This document shows positions 17,836 to 27,025 of a stretch of 64,000 bases of DNA, in pieces; the first letter of the stretch is position 1; every line of letters starts with the position of its first letter. Under the pieces are notes generated by a model. That model made no database searches. It had not been told where the DNA came from and saw nothing but the letters and a program-made list of their open reading frames with translations. Source of the DNA: Agromyces luteolus (lineage in GTDB: Bacteria; Actinomycetota; Actinomycetes; Actinomycetales; Microbacteriaceae). The position numbers were made by a program, and so were the translations under genes. The stretch is from assembly GCF_009729855.1 (NCBI RefSeq), contig NZ_WODA01000002.1, forward strand, positions 248,001 through 312,000, in the 5' to 3' direction.

Positions 17836-18879
17836 TCAGACCTCCGTCCAGTCGAGGATGACCTTGCCGGCGCCGCCCGAGGCCGCGGCGTCGAAGGCCG
17901 CGCGCCACTCCCGCGCGGGGTAGCGGTCGCTGATGATGGATGCCACGCGCTCGCGCAGCTCGCTGCTGGTCTGCAGCATGGCGCTCATCGAGTTCCACGT
18001 CTCGAACATCTCGCGGCCGTAGATGCCCTTGAGCGTGAGCATATGGGTCACGACCTTGCCCCAGTCGATGGCGAAGGGCTCGCTCGGGAGGCCGAGCAGC
18101 GCGATCCGGCCGCCGTGGTTCATGTTGTCGATCATCTCGGGCAGCGCCTTCGCCGAGCCCGACATCTCGAAGCCGACGTCGAAGCCCTCGCGCATGCCGA
18201 GGCGCGGCTGCAGGTCGCGGACGCGCTCGCGCGACACGTCGACCGTGGCATCCGCCCCCATCTTCATCGCGAGCTCGAGGCGGGCGGGCGAGACGTCGGA
18301 CGCGACGATGAAGCGGGCGCCGACGTGGCGGGCGACCGCGATCGACATCAGGCCGATGGGCCCGCAGCCGGTGACGAGCACGTCCTCGCCGACGAGCGAG
18401 AAGGCGAGCGCGGTGTGCACGGCGTTGCCGAACGGGTCGAAGATCGCGCCCACCTCGGGATCGACGTCGTCGTGGTGCACCCAGACGTTCTCGCCGGGCA
18501 GGACGATGAACTCCGCGAACGCGCCGTCGCGGTGCAGGCCCACGCCCTTGGTGCGGATGCACATCTGGCGGCGGCCCGCCCGGCAGTTGCGGCACATGCC
18601 GCACACGATGTGCCCCTCGCCGGAGACGCGATCGCCCACCGAGACGTCGTGCACGAGCTCGCCCACCTCGACGACCTCGCCGTAGAACTCGTGGCCGGCG
18701 ATGAGGGGCGTTCGGATCTCGGACGAGCACCAGTCGTCCCACTGGTCGATGTGCAGGTCGGTGCCGCAGATGCCCGTGCGGAGCACCCGGATCTTGACGT
18801 CGGCCGGGCCCGTCTCGGGCTCGGGGCGGTCGACGAACTCGAATCCCGCGCCGGGCGCGGACTTGTACAGGGCCTTCAT
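17836..18879 (-). CDS. tdh: L-threonine 3-dehydrogenase
   Basis: A 347-residue zinc medium-chain dehydrogenase. Visible features are the catalytic zinc ligands C38 and H63-E64 (GHE), the four structural-zinc cysteines C93, C96, C99 and C107, and the NAD-binding GCGPIG at 171-176. It oxidises threonine to 2-amino-3-oxobutyrate, which Kbl (next gene) converts to glycine and acetyl-CoA. The start is the ATG at 18879. Both genes read leftwards from a 500-bp intergenic region shared with the divergent MFS transporter. Confidence 0.96.
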   Translation of the reverse strand: MKALYKSAPGAGFEFVDRPEPETGPADVKIRVLRTGICGTDLHIDQWDDWCSSEIRTPLIAGHEFYGEVVEVGELVHDVSVGDRVSGEGHIVCGMCRNCRAGRRQMCIRTKGVGLHRDGAFAEFIVLPGENVWVHHDDVDPEVGAIFDPFGNAVHTALAFSLVGEDVLVTGCGPIGLMSIAVARHVGARFIVASDVSPARLELAMKMGADATVDVSRERVRDLQPRLGMREGFDVGFEMSGSAKALPEMIDNMNHGGRIALLGLPSEPFAIDWGKVVTHMLTLKGIYGREMFETWNSMSAMLQTSSELRERVASIISDRYPAREWRAAFDAAASGGAGKVILDWTEV

Positions 18880-19276
18880 CGGCGTCGGTGTCCTGACTTC
18901 GTACGGGCGCCCACGGGGTGTGCGGGTGCCGGGCTCGCCCGCCGAGGGTCACGGCGCGCGTCGAGGTGACCCGATCATCGTAACGAGCGGGGCGAGCGGA
19001 TGCCGCGGGGCGGCGACGACGGGCGTCGACCCGGCCGTCGGACTCCGACTGCGGACTCGGGCGGCGGACTCGGGCGGCCGACCCGGGCGGCCGACTCGGG
19101 CGCGGACCCGCGGCGCCGCCCCGGGCGCGCGTGCACCGCGGACATGGACGAGGACGGCACCCCTTCCGGTGGCATCCGTCCTCGATTGCGGTCATCATCA
19201 CACGACCGGCGCACGCGCCGGTACCCCCCGTTTCGCCCCCATCGGCGTGTCGCGCCCGGCCGGCACGATCTCGCGC
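18880..19276. other. Long intergenic region upstream of tdh
   Basis: About 400 bp without a supportable gene. It should contain the tdh promoter; TACGAT (complement of 18977-18982) is a possible -10. It also holds a GGATGCCGC motif at 18998 and a 13-bp minisatellite at 19041-19105. The remainder is GC-rich with no clear features. Confidence 0.5.
19041..19105. repeat. 13-bp tandem repeat, five units
   Basis: Units starting at 19041, 19054, 19067, 19080 and 19093 follow the consensus GACTCGGGCGGCS with exact 13-bp spacing; the first and last are the most diverged. It lies in the tdh/MFS intergenic region. Confidence 0.7.
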
Positions 19277-19305
19277 TTGCACCCTGCGCGCGCCCGGTCT
19301 ATCCT
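19277..19305 (+). promoter_or_regulatory. Probable sigma-70 promoter of the MFS gene
   Basis: TTGCAC (19277-19282), a 17-bp spacer and TATCCT (19300-19305). The tandem LacI-type palindromes begin at the last base of the -10 and cover the expected transcription start, a classical repressing arrangement. Confidence 0.65.
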
Positions 19306-19333
19306 CGAATCGATTCGACTCGAATCGATTCGA
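19305..19333. promoter_or_regulatory. Tandem LacI-type operators
   Basis: Two perfect copies of TCGAATCGATTCGA at 19305-19318 and 19320-19333, centres 15 bp apart with one base between them. They are identical to the palindrome upstream of the LacI gene at 15783. Confidence 0.85.
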
Positions 19334-19382
19334 CCCACGACGCCGATCCCGGCCCGCAGACCACCCCGACGACGAGGCAGTA

Positions 19383-20690
19383 ATGTCGCAGCACCGAGAC
19401 CACGCAGACACCATGAGCGAGCACGACCAGCACGCACCCGGAACCGACGACGCCGAGACGCGCGCCGCGGCATCCGCTCGCCCTCGCCACGAACTCGTCG
19501 CGTGGCGGAACGCGATCTTCGCGATCTTCTTCCTCTCCGGCTTCGGCCTGGCCAGCTGGGTCGCCCGCATCCCGGCGCTCCGCGACGCCGTCGGGCTCAG
19601 CACGCAGGGCGTCGGGCTCGTCATCCTCATGGGCTCGATCGCCTCGATCGTCGGCCTCGTCGCGGCGCCGTGGCTCATGGCGCGCTTCGGCGCGCGCCTC
19701 GGCATGATCGGCGTCCTGGCCACGGCCGCGGCGGGCCTCGTGTCGGTCGGGCTCGGCGGCTCGGTGCTGCCGAGCGTCGCTCTCATCGTCGTCGGCCTCG
19801 CGCTCTTCGGGTTCGGCAACGGCGCCGTCGACGTCATGATGAACGTCGAAGGCGCAGAGGCCGAGCGCGAACTCGGCAAGACGGTCATGCCGCTCATGCA
19901 CGCGTTCTTCAGCTTCGGCACGGTCGCCGGCGCGGGGCTCGCGGCCGCGGCATCCGCCCTGGGGATCGCGACCGCGATCCACCTCGGCGTCATCGCCGGC
20001 TTCATCGCCGTCGGCGTCGTGATCGCGGTGCGGTTCGTCCCCCTCCGCGAGGAGCTCGGCGACGACACGCACGCCGATACTCCGCGCGAGCCGCTCGGGG
20101 TCCGCATCCGCCGCAGCCTCTCGGTCTGGACCGACGTCCGGCTCCTCCTCATCGGCGTGGTCATGCTCGGCATGTCGTTCGCCGAGGGCAGCGCCAACGA
20201 CTGGATCGCCCTCGCCGTGGTCGACGGCCACGGTCTCGACGCGACGACGGGCGCCGCCGTCTTCACCGTGTTCACCATCGCGATCACCGCTGCCCGTGTG
20301 CTCGGCGGCCCGTTCATCGACCGCTTCGGCCGCGTGCTCATGCTGCAGGTCATGGCCGGCATCGGCGTGATCGGCCTCTCGCTCTTCATCTTCGGCACCG
20401 AGCCGTGGATGCTCGTCGTCGGCACCCTGCTCTGGGGTATCGGCTGCTCGCTGGCGTTCCCCGTCGGCATGTCGGCCGCGGCCGACGTGCCCGATCGAGC
20501 GGATGCCGCGGCTCGCGTCTCCGCGGTCGCGATGATCGGCTACTGCGCGTTCCTGGTCGGACCGCCGCTCATCGGGTTCCTCGGCGAGGAGTTCGGCATC
20601 CTGAACGGCATGCTCGTGCTGCTCGGCCTGATGGTGATGGCCGGCATCGCCGCGCCCGCGGCGCGCGAGCGGAGCCGCCGCGTCGGCTGA
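19383..20690 (+). CDS. MFS transporter, LacI-regulated
   Basis: A 435-residue major facilitator with twelve membrane segments. Its N-terminal motif ([20 protein letters not shown]) and the [13 protein letters not shown] segment match the subgroup annotated as fucose/sugar permease-like or YfmO/YbjJ-type MFS proteins; the substrate cannot be read from the sequence. An acidic, His-rich N-terminal tail of about 35 residues precedes helix 1. I used the ATG at 19383 (GAGG upstream); ATG 19413 is an alternative. Tandem operators over the promoter indicate control by the LacI regulator at 14691-15767, so the substrate or a derivative may be its inducer. Confidence 0.92.
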   Translation: MSQHRDHADTMSEHDQHAPGTDDAETRAAASARPRHELVAWRNAIFAIFFLSGFGLASWVARIPALRDAVGLSTQGVGLVILMGSIASIVGLVAAPWLMARFGARLGMIGVLATAAAGLVSVGLGGSVLPSVALIVVGLALFGFGNGAVDVMMNVEGAEAERELGKTVMPLMHAFFSFGTVAGAGLAAAASALGIATAIHLGVIAGFIAVGVVIAVRFVPLREELGDDTHADTPREPLGVRIRRSLSVWTDVRLLLIGVVMLGMSFAEGSANDWIALAVVDGHGLDATTGAAVFTVFTIAITAARVLGGPFIDRFGRVLMLQVMAGIGVIGLSLFIFGTEPWMLVVGTLLWGIGCSLAFPVGMSAAADVPDRADAAARVSAVAMIGYCAFLVGPPLIGFLGEEFGILNGMLVLLGLMVMAGIAAPAARERSRRVG

Positions 20691-20742
20691 CGCCGTCGGC
20701 GCCGGCCGACCCGGCGGCTCGAGCCCACGAGTCGTCCAGGTA

Positions 20743-20818
20743 CCGCCGAGTGATACGGGTTCCGCCGACTGATACCGGTGCCGCGGCATCATTCGGCGGT
20801 AGCGGTATCACTCGATGG
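20743..20818. repeat. Four contiguous 19-bp units in two-by-two inverted array
   Basis: Units 1 and 2 (20743-20761, 20762-20780) are direct repeats, CCGCCGAGTGATACGGGTT and CCGCCGACTGATACCGGTG. Units 3 and 4 (20781-20799, 20800-20818) are the same unit on the other strand, CCGCCGAATGATGCCGCGG and CCATCGAGTGATACCGCTA. The whole forms a palindrome centred at 20780.5 between the convergent MFS and reductase genes. Confidence 0.85.
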
Positions 20819-20834
20819 CACCCAGAGGCGGCGC

Positions 20835-21401
20835 TCAGCCGCGCGGCCGATAGCGGAGGCCGACGACCCCGCCGGCGAATCCGCGCTCCTCGACGAGCTC
20901 GAGGGCCAGCCGCACGGGCGTCGGGAACGCCGGGGTGCCCGCGCCGACGACGACCGGGTGCACGTGCAGCGACACCTCGTCGACGATCCCGGAGGCGAGC
21001 GCCTGCGACGCGAGCTCGGGCCCGCCGACGGCGACGTCGCGGTCGGATGCCGCGGCGAGCGCGCGCACCTCGTCGGGGTCGAAGGTCCGCGAGAGCCGCG
21101 TGCGCGGCGCGTTGGCGAGGTCCTCCTCCTCGAGGGTGCGCGAGCACACGACCTTGTCGGCGGCGGCCCAGATCCCGGCGAAGTCGCGCACGGCGCCGCC
21201 CTGGTCGGCCACGTCCATGACGTCCCACGCGCGGAGCACCTCCCAGACGCGCCGGCCGAGCACGAACGTGCCGACGTTCCGCACGTCGTCGTTGACCGCC
21301 GCGTGCACGTCCTCGCCGGGCACGGCCCAGTCGAAGCGGCCCTCCCGATCGGCGACGTACCCGTCGAGCGACATCTGGTTGCCGTAGACCACGCGCCCCA
21401 T
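20835..21401 (-). CDS. Dihydrofolate reductase family protein (RibD C-terminal-like)
   Basis: A 188-residue protein of the RibD_C/DHFR-like superfamily. Visible are the start VVYGNQMSLDGYVA, GTFVLGRRVWEVL, the DRDVAVGGPELASQALASGIVDEVSLHVHPVVVGAG stretch carrying the NADPH-binding GG, and the final LELVEERGF strand. These proteins are commonly present in actinobacteria as stand-alone reductases with unassigned substrates; it is not the essential FolA. The start is the ATG at 21401 preceded by GGGGG. It is divergent from nucS with only 66 bp between. Confidence 0.9.
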   Translation of the reverse strand: MGRVVYGNQMSLDGYVADREGRFDWAVPGEDVHAAVNDDVRNVGTFVLGRRVWEVLRAWDVMDVADQGGAVRDFAGIWAAADKVVCSRTLEEEDLANAPRTRLSRTFDPDEVRALAAASDRDVAVGGPELASQALASGIVDEVSLHVHPVVVGAGTPAFPTPVRLALELVEERGFAGGVVGLRYRPRG

Positions 21402-21455
21402 GACGCCCCCGTCCGTCGTGGGCCGCGCCCACGGCGACCCGCCCCACGTCCAACG

Positions 21456-21461
21456 TAGACT
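21456..21461 (+). promoter_or_regulatory. -10 box of leaderless nucS transcript
   Basis: TAGACT lies 6 nt before the nucS GTG start and no Shine-Dalgarno site intervenes, so transcription should begin at or near the start codon. Confidence 0.55.
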
Positions 21462-21467
21462 CGTCGG

Positions 21468-22163
21468 GTGCGTCTCGTCATCGCCCGCTGCTCCGTCGAC
21501 TACGCCGGCCGGCTCTCGGCGCACCTGCCGCTCGCGACCCGCCTCCTCATGGTGAAGGGCGACGGAAGCCTGCTCGTGCACTCCGACGGCGGCAGCTACA
21601 AGCCGCTGAACTGGATGAGCCCGCCGTGCACGCTCGCCGCGGGCGAGCCCGACGACGACCAGCGCGCGGCGGGCGTCACCGAGGTGTGGAAGGTCACGCA
21701 CGCGAAGACCGCCGACCAGCTCGTCGTGTCGATCCACGAGGTGCTTCACGATTCGGCGCACGACCTCGGCGTCGACCCGGGGCTCGTGAAGGACGGCGTC
21801 GAGTCGCACCTGCAGCGGCTGCTCGCCGAGCAGATCGAGCTGCTGGGCGACGGCTACCGGCTCGTGCGCCGCGAGTACATGACGGCGATCGGCCCGGTCG
21901 ACATCCTGGCGACGGATGCCGCGGGCGCCTCGGTCGCGGTCGAGCTGAAGCGCCGCGGCGACATCGACGGCGTCGAACAGCTCACCAGGTACCTCGAGCT
22001 GATGAATCGCGATCCGCTGCTCGCGCCCGTGACGGGCGTGTTCGCGGCGCAGGAGATCAAGCCGCAGGCCCGTACGCTCGCGGAGGACCGCGGCATCCGC
22101 TGCGTCGTGCTCGACTACGACGCGATGAAGGGCGTCGAGAGCGGCCACGCGCGGCTCTTCTAG
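21468..22163 (+). CDS. nucS: Mismatch-specific endonuclease NucS/EndoMS
   Basis: A 231-residue protein matching NucS along its full length. The N-terminal DNA-binding domain (1-115) includes the NWM and VWKVTHAK motifs. The C-terminal RecB-like nuclease domain has D145, E159 and K161 (GPVDIL and AVELKRR), corresponding to the catalytic D/E/K triad. The C-terminus ends in ARLF, consistent with the short beta-clamp-binding tail described for actinobacterial NucS. It cleaves both strands at mismatches and provides mismatch repair in actinobacteria that lack MutS/MutL. The GTG start is supported by the TAGACT box 6 nt upstream. Confidence 0.97.
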   Translation: MRLVIARCSVDYAGRLSAHLPLATRLLMVKGDGSLLVHSDGGSYKPLNWMSPPCTLAAGEPDDDQRAAGVTEVWKVTHAKTADQLVVSIHEVLHDSAHDLGVDPGLVKDGVESHLQRLLAEQIELLGDGYRLVRREYMTAIGPVDILATDAAGASVAVELKRRGDIDGVEQLTRYLELMNRDPLLAPVTGVFAAQEIKPQARTLAEDRGIRCVVLDYDAMKGVESGHARLF

Positions 22164-22266
22164 CCCGCGTCGGGTGCCCCGCCCCTGGTGCCGCCGACGC
22201 CCGGCATTCAGCCCGCACACAGCATTCCCGAGTGTTCCTCGGATTTCGTGCGCCTAGTATGACGCG

Positions 22267-22953
22267 GTGACTTCCCTCCTCCCCGCAACCACCGTCGCTC
22301 CCCCGCGCGAGTGGTCCGCCGTGCTGTTCGACCTCGACGGCACGATCATCGACTCCGCGAGCGAGATCATGGACTCCCTCGCCCACATGTTCACCGAGAT
22401 GGGCGTGCCCGTGCCCGATCGCGAGACGCTCCGCTCCTACGTCGGCCCGCCCCTGCTCGACAGCCTCCGCATGACCGCGGGCTTCAGCGACGTCGACGCC
22501 TGGGAGGCGCTGAACGTCTACCGCGACCACTACGACGACCACCTCCTGCACTCCCCCGTCTTCCCCGGCGTCGAGGGCGTGCTCCAGGCCGTCCAGGCCG
22601 CCGGCCTGCCGATCGCGCTCGCCACGAGCAAGCCCGAGTCGATGGCGCGCGCGGTGCTCGCGCACACCGGCCTCGAGCGGTACTTCACGGTCATCGCGGG
22701 CGCCAGCGACGACGAGGAGCGCAGCACGAAGGCCGACGTCGTCGCCGAGGCGCTGCGCCGGCTGGACGGCCTCGGGCTCGACACGTCCGACGCGGTGATG
22801 GTCGGCGACCGCGGCTACGACGCGCTCGGCGCGGCCGCCCACGAGATCCCGACGATCCTCGTCGAGTGGGGGTACGGCTCCCCGGCCGAGGCCGCCGACG
22901 CCATCGCCGTCGTGCACTCGGCCGACCAGCTCCGGGCCCTGCTCGTCGGCTGA
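22267..22953 (+). CDS. HAD family hydrolase (phosphoglycolate phosphatase-like)
   Basis: A 228-residue haloacid dehalogenase-superfamily protein with an alpha-helical cap (Gph/PGP subgroup). Motif I is D22-L-D24-G-T, motif II ATSKPES, motif III lysine in STKADVV and motif IV VGDRGYD. Asp22 is the phosphorylated nucleophile. The likely activity is hydrolysis of a small phosphate ester; phosphoglycolate is only one option. The GTG at 22267 is 6 nt after TAGTAT (22255-22260) with no Shine-Dalgarno, again suggesting a leaderless mRNA. It is followed by two strong hairpins. Confidence 0.92.
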   Translation: MTSLLPATTVAPPREWSAVLFDLDGTIIDSASEIMDSLAHMFTEMGVPVPDRETLRSYVGPPLLDSLRMTAGFSDVDAWEALNVYRDHYDDHLLHSPVFPGVEGVLQAVQAAGLPIALATSKPESMARAVLAHTGLERYFTVIAGASDDEERSTKADVVAEALRRLDGLGLDTSDAVMVGDRGYDALGAAAHEIPTILVEWGYGSPAEAADAIAVVHSADQLRALLVG

Positions 22954-23005
22954 CCGCCTCGGCCCCGGCGAGCCGCCGGGCATCCGCTCGCCGCTGCTCC
23001 GACGT

Positions 23006-23061
23006 GCATGAGGATCCGCCCGACAGGCGCCCGAGGACGGCCGTCGGGCGGATTCTCATGC
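23006..23061. terminator. 19-bp stem hairpin downstream of HAD gene
   Basis: Arms 23006-23024 and 23043-23061 are complementary except for one G-T pair (tolerated as G-U in RNA); the loop is 18 nt. It has no T-tract. It is followed 12 bp later by a second hairpin and may terminate the HAD transcript or structure the protease leader. Confidence 0.65.
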
Positions 23062-23073
23062 GCCGCCGCTCAT

Positions 23074-23116
23074 GACGGATGCTTCGACCTCGCCCGGATC
23101 CGTCGAAGCATCCGTC
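23074..23116. repeat. Second hairpin, perfect 15-bp stem
   Basis: GACGGATGCTTCGAC (23074-23088) pairs perfectly with GTCGAAGCATCCGTC (23102-23116) across a 13-nt loop. The remaining 173 bp to the protease start should hold its promoter and a leader; I see no further gene there. Confidence 0.7.
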
Positions 23117-23289
23117 GTCACGCTCCCCTTGAACGCGAGAAAACCTCGATAGCAACGATTCGGGGTCCCTCCCATCCGGACCCTTCCCTCCGCCCCCGGA
23201 TGGGGGGCAGGATGCCGGGTACGTCCGCCCACCGGCGGACGACGTTTCGTGTCCCGCGGTCACCGTCGCGGGCACTCGGAGGGAGAAGC

Positions 23290-26097
23290 ATGTCAGGGAA
23301 GACCAGCCGCGCGCGTCGTCGCGTGGTTGCGACGATCCCCGTGCTCGCACTCGCGGCCGCCGGCTTGGCGACCGTGGGAACGAGCACGGCGACCGCCGCA
23401 CCGGCACCGGTCATCGGTGCCGATGAGTACTACATGAACTACGCCGCCCCACGGGCGGAGGCCGCGTTCGAGACCGACGAGGCGCTCGACGCGACCGTCG
23501 ACGGCGCCGCCGCGAAGGCGGGGAAGGTCAGCGGCTCGGTCGCCGAGCTGTCGGACGCGCTCGACAAGAAGTACGCGCAGGGCAACCCGGCCACGGCTCG
23601 CCAGCTGGCCAAGCTCGAGGCGAAGTCGATCAAGACCGGCAAGAGCCCGAAGGCGCTGAAGCAGGCGAAGTCGACGCAGGAGGCCAAGCTCCTGACGATC
23701 CTCATCGAGTTCAACGACGAGGCGAACGACGACTTCACCGACGTCCAGGTGCCCGAGTACTGGGGCGCCTCGACGTGCAAGCCCGGCGAGGTCGTGAACG
23801 GCCCGCTGCACAACAACATCCCGAACCCCGCCGACTACCCGGAGCTCGACAACAACTCCATGTGGGTCGAGGACTTCTCGCCGGAGCACTTCGACAAGAT
23901 GCTCTTCACGGACGAGGGGATCACCGAGCGCGTCCGCACCGACCTGACCGGCCCCGACGGACAGCCCGGCATCGACATCTCCGGCTACACGATGAAGTCG
24001 ATGTACGAGGAGATGTCGCGCGGGGCGTACACCGTCACCGGTGAGGCCACCCAGTGGGTCACCCTGCCGCACTCCGAGGGCTGGTACGGCGCGACGACGT
24101 GCTTCATGAACGACGAGGGCGAGTGGGAGGCGGGCGCCTACCAGGGCATGCAGGGCCACCCCGACAACCCCATCGGCGCGAACGCGCTGCCGATCCACGC
24201 GGTCGAGGCGCTCGCCGCCGCGCAGCCGGACTTCCCCTGGGCCGACTACGACATCGAGGACCAGGCCGACCGCGACGGGGACGGGAACTACTCCGAGCCC
24301 GACGGCGTGATCGACCACGTCGTGCTGGTGCACGCCGGTGAGGACAAGTCCGGCGGCGGCGGTGCCGAGGGCACCTACGCCGTCTGGGCGCACTCCTCGG
24401 CCGTCGCCGGCGGCGCCGACATCCCCGGCACCGACCTCAAGCTGTCGAACTACATCGTGCAGCCCGAGGACTCGGGCGTCGGCGTGTTCGCGCACGAGTA
24501 CGGCCACGACCTGGGCCTCCCCGACCTGTACGACGTCTCCGGCGCCGGCAGCTCCGACGTCGACTTCTGGGACCTGATGTCGTCCGGCTCGCACTCCGGC
24601 CCGATCTTCCAGTCGATGCCGACGCACATGGGCCTCTGGGACAAGTGGGTCCTCGGCTGGGCCGACCCCGAGGTCGTGAACCCCGGCGACGACCCGCGGA
24701 CCATCAAGGTCGGCCAGACCTCGCGTCCCAAGAAGGGCACCGAGGACGGCATCAAGGTCAACCTCCCCGACAAGGTGATCACCCTCGCGGACGCGCACAG
24801 CGGCGAGGACATGTGGTACTCCGGCGCCGACCAGGACTGGGCGGACATCCGCCTCAGCCGTTCGGTCGACGTGCCCGCCGCAGCGGACGCGAAGTTCTGG
24901 ATGTGGAACGACTACGTCATCGAGGCGGACTGGGACTACGGCTTCATCGAGGTCTCGACCGACGGCGGCACCACCTGGAGCCAGCAGAAGGTCTACGACG
25001 AGAGCGGTGCCGAGGTCTCGACGAGTGACGCCTACGGCGACCCGAACAACCGCCTCGCCGACTACGGCGGGCTGGAGTACGGCCTCACGGGCGACACGCA
25101 CGGTTGGCAGCACCACTACGTCGACCTGACCCCGTACGCCGGCACCACCGTGCAGCTGCGCCTCCGCCAGGCGACCGACGCCGCCTACCTCGACCGCGGC
25201 TGGTTCGCCGACGACTTCGAGCTCGTCGCCGACGGCGCGACGGTCTGGAGCGACGACGTCGAGTCGGGCGACAACGGCTGGACCCCCGAGGTGTCGACCT
25301 TCGTCGACACGACCGGGCCCGGCTGGCGCATCGACACCGGCACCTCGGTCAAGGCGCAGTACTACCTCGTCGAGTGGCGCAACTTCGACGGCTTCGACGA
25401 GGGCCTGAAGTACGGCTACAACACCGTCTACAGCGACGGCGCCTGGAAGGTCGAGAAGGTCGCCTACAACGCGCCCGGTGCCCTCGTCTGGTACCGCGAC
25501 ACGACGTACGGCAACTCGAACCAGATCATCTCGAACGAGGCGGCCCTGCCGAGCTACGGCGCGAAGGGCGGTCTGCTCATCGTGGACAGCCACTTCGACC
25601 CGCTGCAGCGCACGGGCGCGGCGGCCGACGCCGACCCGACGACCCTGAACGTGATGCCCTCGCGCGCGCAGTCGTCGAACGCGGCGTTCGGCCTCACCGG
25701 GACGCACCCCTTCACGGAGTGCTTCACGGTCGCCGGCTCCGACACGGAGTACTGCACCGACGTCCCGTCCCTGCCCGCGGTGAGCACCTTCACCGACGAC
25801 CAGGGCTGGGTGCCCGGCTTCGCGGTCCGTCCGTCGGACGGCGCGCTGTTCTACCGCGACCGCGACGCCTCGGTGGTCGTCCCGTCCGTGGGCAACGCGC
25901 CGTACTCGGTGCCGCTGACCTACCTCGACGGCACGCCGGCGACGGAGTACTACGGCCTCGACATCGGGCTCGGTCCGTTCGGCTCGGGCGACCCGGCCGA
26001 CGACGGCGTGGGCTACGGCACCGTCATCTCGGTGAAGAAGGCCCTGACCGGCAACACCGCGGCGCTCATCGAGGTGACCCCGCCCTCGGCGGGCTGA
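23290..26097 (+). CDS. Secreted M6 family metalloprotease (immune inhibitor A-like)
   Basis: A 935-residue secreted protein. A signal peptide covers residues 1-37 (RARRR, hydrophobic core, ending TATAA). A propeptide-like acidic segment follows to about 130. The M6 catalytic domain carries the metzincin-type zinc motif H402-E-Y-G-H406-D-L-G-L-P-D412. Two jelly-roll regions (about 530-620 and 620-680) resemble the MAM-like domains of immune inhibitor A (InhA). It should act extracellularly on proteins. The ATG at 23290 has a strong GGAGGGAGAA site. Transcribed alone, between the HAD hairpins and a terminator-like hairpin at 26118. Confidence 0.95.
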   Translation: MSGKTSRARRRVVATIPVLALAAAGLATVGTSTATAAPAPVIGADEYYMNYAAPRAEAAFETDEALDATVDGAAAKAGKVSGSVAELSDALDKKYAQGNPATARQLAKLEAKSIKTGKSPKALKQAKSTQEAKLLTILIEFNDEANDDFTDVQVPEYWGASTCKPGEVVNGPLHNNIPNPADYPELDNNSMWVEDFSPEHFDKMLFTDEGITERVRTDLTGPDGQPGIDISGYTMKSMYEEMSRGAYTVTGEATQWVTLPHSEGWYGATTCFMNDEGEWEAGAYQGMQGHPDNPIGANALPIHAVEALAAAQPDFPWADYDIEDQADRDGDGNYSEPDGVIDHVVLVHAGEDKSGGGGAEGTYAVWAHSSAVAGGADIPGTDLKLSNYIVQPEDSGVGVFAHEYGHDLGLPDLYDVSGAGSSDVDFWDLMSSGSHSGPIFQSMPTHMGLWDKWVLGWADPEVVNPGDDPRTIKVGQTSRPKKGTEDGIKVNLPDKVITLADAHSGEDMWYSGADQDWADIRLSRSVDVPAAADAKFWMWNDYVIEADWDYGFIEVSTDGGTTWSQQKVYDESGAEVSTSDAYGDPNNRLADYGGLEYGLTGDTHGWQHHYVDLTPYAGTTVQLRLRQATDAAYLDRGWFADDFELVADGATVWSDDVESGDNGWTPEVSTFVDTTGPGWRIDTGTSVKAQYYLVEWRNFDGFDEGLKYGYNTVYSDGAWKVEKVAYNAPGALVWYRDTTYGNSNQIISNEAALPSYGAKGGLLIVDSHFDPLQRTGAAADADPTTLNVMPSRAQSSNAAFGLTGTHPFTECFTVAGSDTEYCTDVPSLPAVSTFTDDQGWVPGFAVRPSDGALFYRDRDASVVVPSVGNAPYSVPLTYLDGTPATEYYGLDIGLGPFGSGDPADDGVGYGTVISVKKALTGNTAALIEVTPPSAG

Positions 26098-26117
26098 TCC
26101 CGAGCGACCCGAACCGG

Positions 26118-26151
26118 CGAGGCGCCGGCCCCCTCGGGGGTCGGCGCCTCG
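26118..26151. terminator. Hairpin between convergent protease and TetR genes
   Basis: A GC-rich stem with CGAGGCGCCG paired to CGGCGCCTCG around CCCC/GGGG begins 20 bp after the protease stop. Its position between convergent genes suggests a bidirectional terminator. Confidence 0.65.
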
Positions 26152-26190
26152 TCGCGTGTCGGGATTCTGCGCGGCCGACAGGTCGGCCGC

Positions 26191-26871
26191 TCAGCCGCGG
26201 GCGATCGGGGCGGGCGCGAGCAGCCCGTCGAGCAGTCGCTCGATGCCCCAGGCGAACCGACCGGCGGGATCGTCTCCGAGTCCGCGGGAGCGGTCGCCCA
26301 GTGGGAACGTCTCGGCGTCGTCCCAGAGGGTGGCGGATGCCGCGGGCGCAGGCCCCGGGTCGGCGGCCGTCGGCCCCCCGGGCGAGCGCTCCTCCTCGGC
26401 CGCGTCGAACGCGACGGCGCCGAGCACGTGCACGCGCACGGCGTGCGTCGCGCGGCTCGCCGCGACCGGGTCGAGTCCCGCGTCGGCGAAGGCCGCGAGC
26501 AGGCGTTCGTCGAGCCGCCGCGCGTTGGGTCCGTCGAGCGGGGTCGCGAGGAGCAGTCCGACGGCCCCGGGACGTTCGACGAGGATCGACCGAAGGCCCT
26601 GGGCGAGCTCGACGACTCGGGTGCGGGCGTGCTCGGGGGTCGCGGCGCCATCCGCTTCGCTCGTGTCGACCCGGCCGAGCAGCTGCTCGACCATGCCGGC
26701 GAGCAGCGCGCCCTTGTTCGGGTAGTACGTGTACATCGCGGTCGGCGTCAGCCCGAGCACGCCCGCGACGCCGCGGACGGAGACCGCCTCGAACCCCTTC
26801 GTCTCGAGCAGCGCGAAGGCGGCCTCGAGGATCTCGGCGTGCGTGAGGCTTCGTCGGGGTCCGGGTCTCAT
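26191..26871 (-). CDS. TetR family transcriptional regulator
   Basis: A 226-residue regulator. The N-terminal HTH spans about 9-58 (LTHAEILEAAFALLETKGFEAVSVRGVAGVLGLTPTAMYTYYPNKG in segments), followed by an alpha-helical ligand domain of the TetR_C group. A Pro/Ala/Gly-rich loop is inserted near 168-185 before the last helices. It is divergent from the PfkB kinase gene with a 154-bp gap, and that kinase or the regulator itself is the natural candidate target, but no clear palindromic operator is visible. The ATG at 26871 is chosen; the frame upstream is open but not protein-like. Confidence 0.9.
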   Translation of the reverse strand: MRPGPRRSLTHAEILEAAFALLETKGFEAVSVRGVAGVLGLTPTAMYTYYPNKGALLAGMVEQLLGRVDTSEADGAATPEHARTRVVELAQGLRSILVERPGAVGLLLATPLDGPNARRLDERLLAAFADAGLDPVAASRATHAVRVHVLGAVAFDAAEEERSPGGPTAADPGPAPAASATLWDDAETFPLGDRSRGLGDDPAGRFAWGIERLLDGLLAPAPIARG

Positions 26872-27025
26872 GGGGCCTTCCGTAGGGGACTCGACACACC
26901 GTACAGCGTTGCGGCCGACCCGTCGGCCCGATCGCGGTCGCATGGACGCGGGGGCGCCCGCGTGCCACGCTGGAGTCGGGCGGCGGGGAGCCTCCGCCCG
27001 GACACGTGACGAGGAGGTCGAGCGG

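Noticed and set aside
19041..19105. 13-bp repeats as CRISPR
   Set aside because: Units are contiguous without spacers and no cas genes are present.
17834..20470. Long upstream extension of the kbl frame to 20470
   Set aside because: It runs antisense through tdh overlap and the MFS gene with non-protein-like composition; the GTG at 17833 with GGAGG is the true start.
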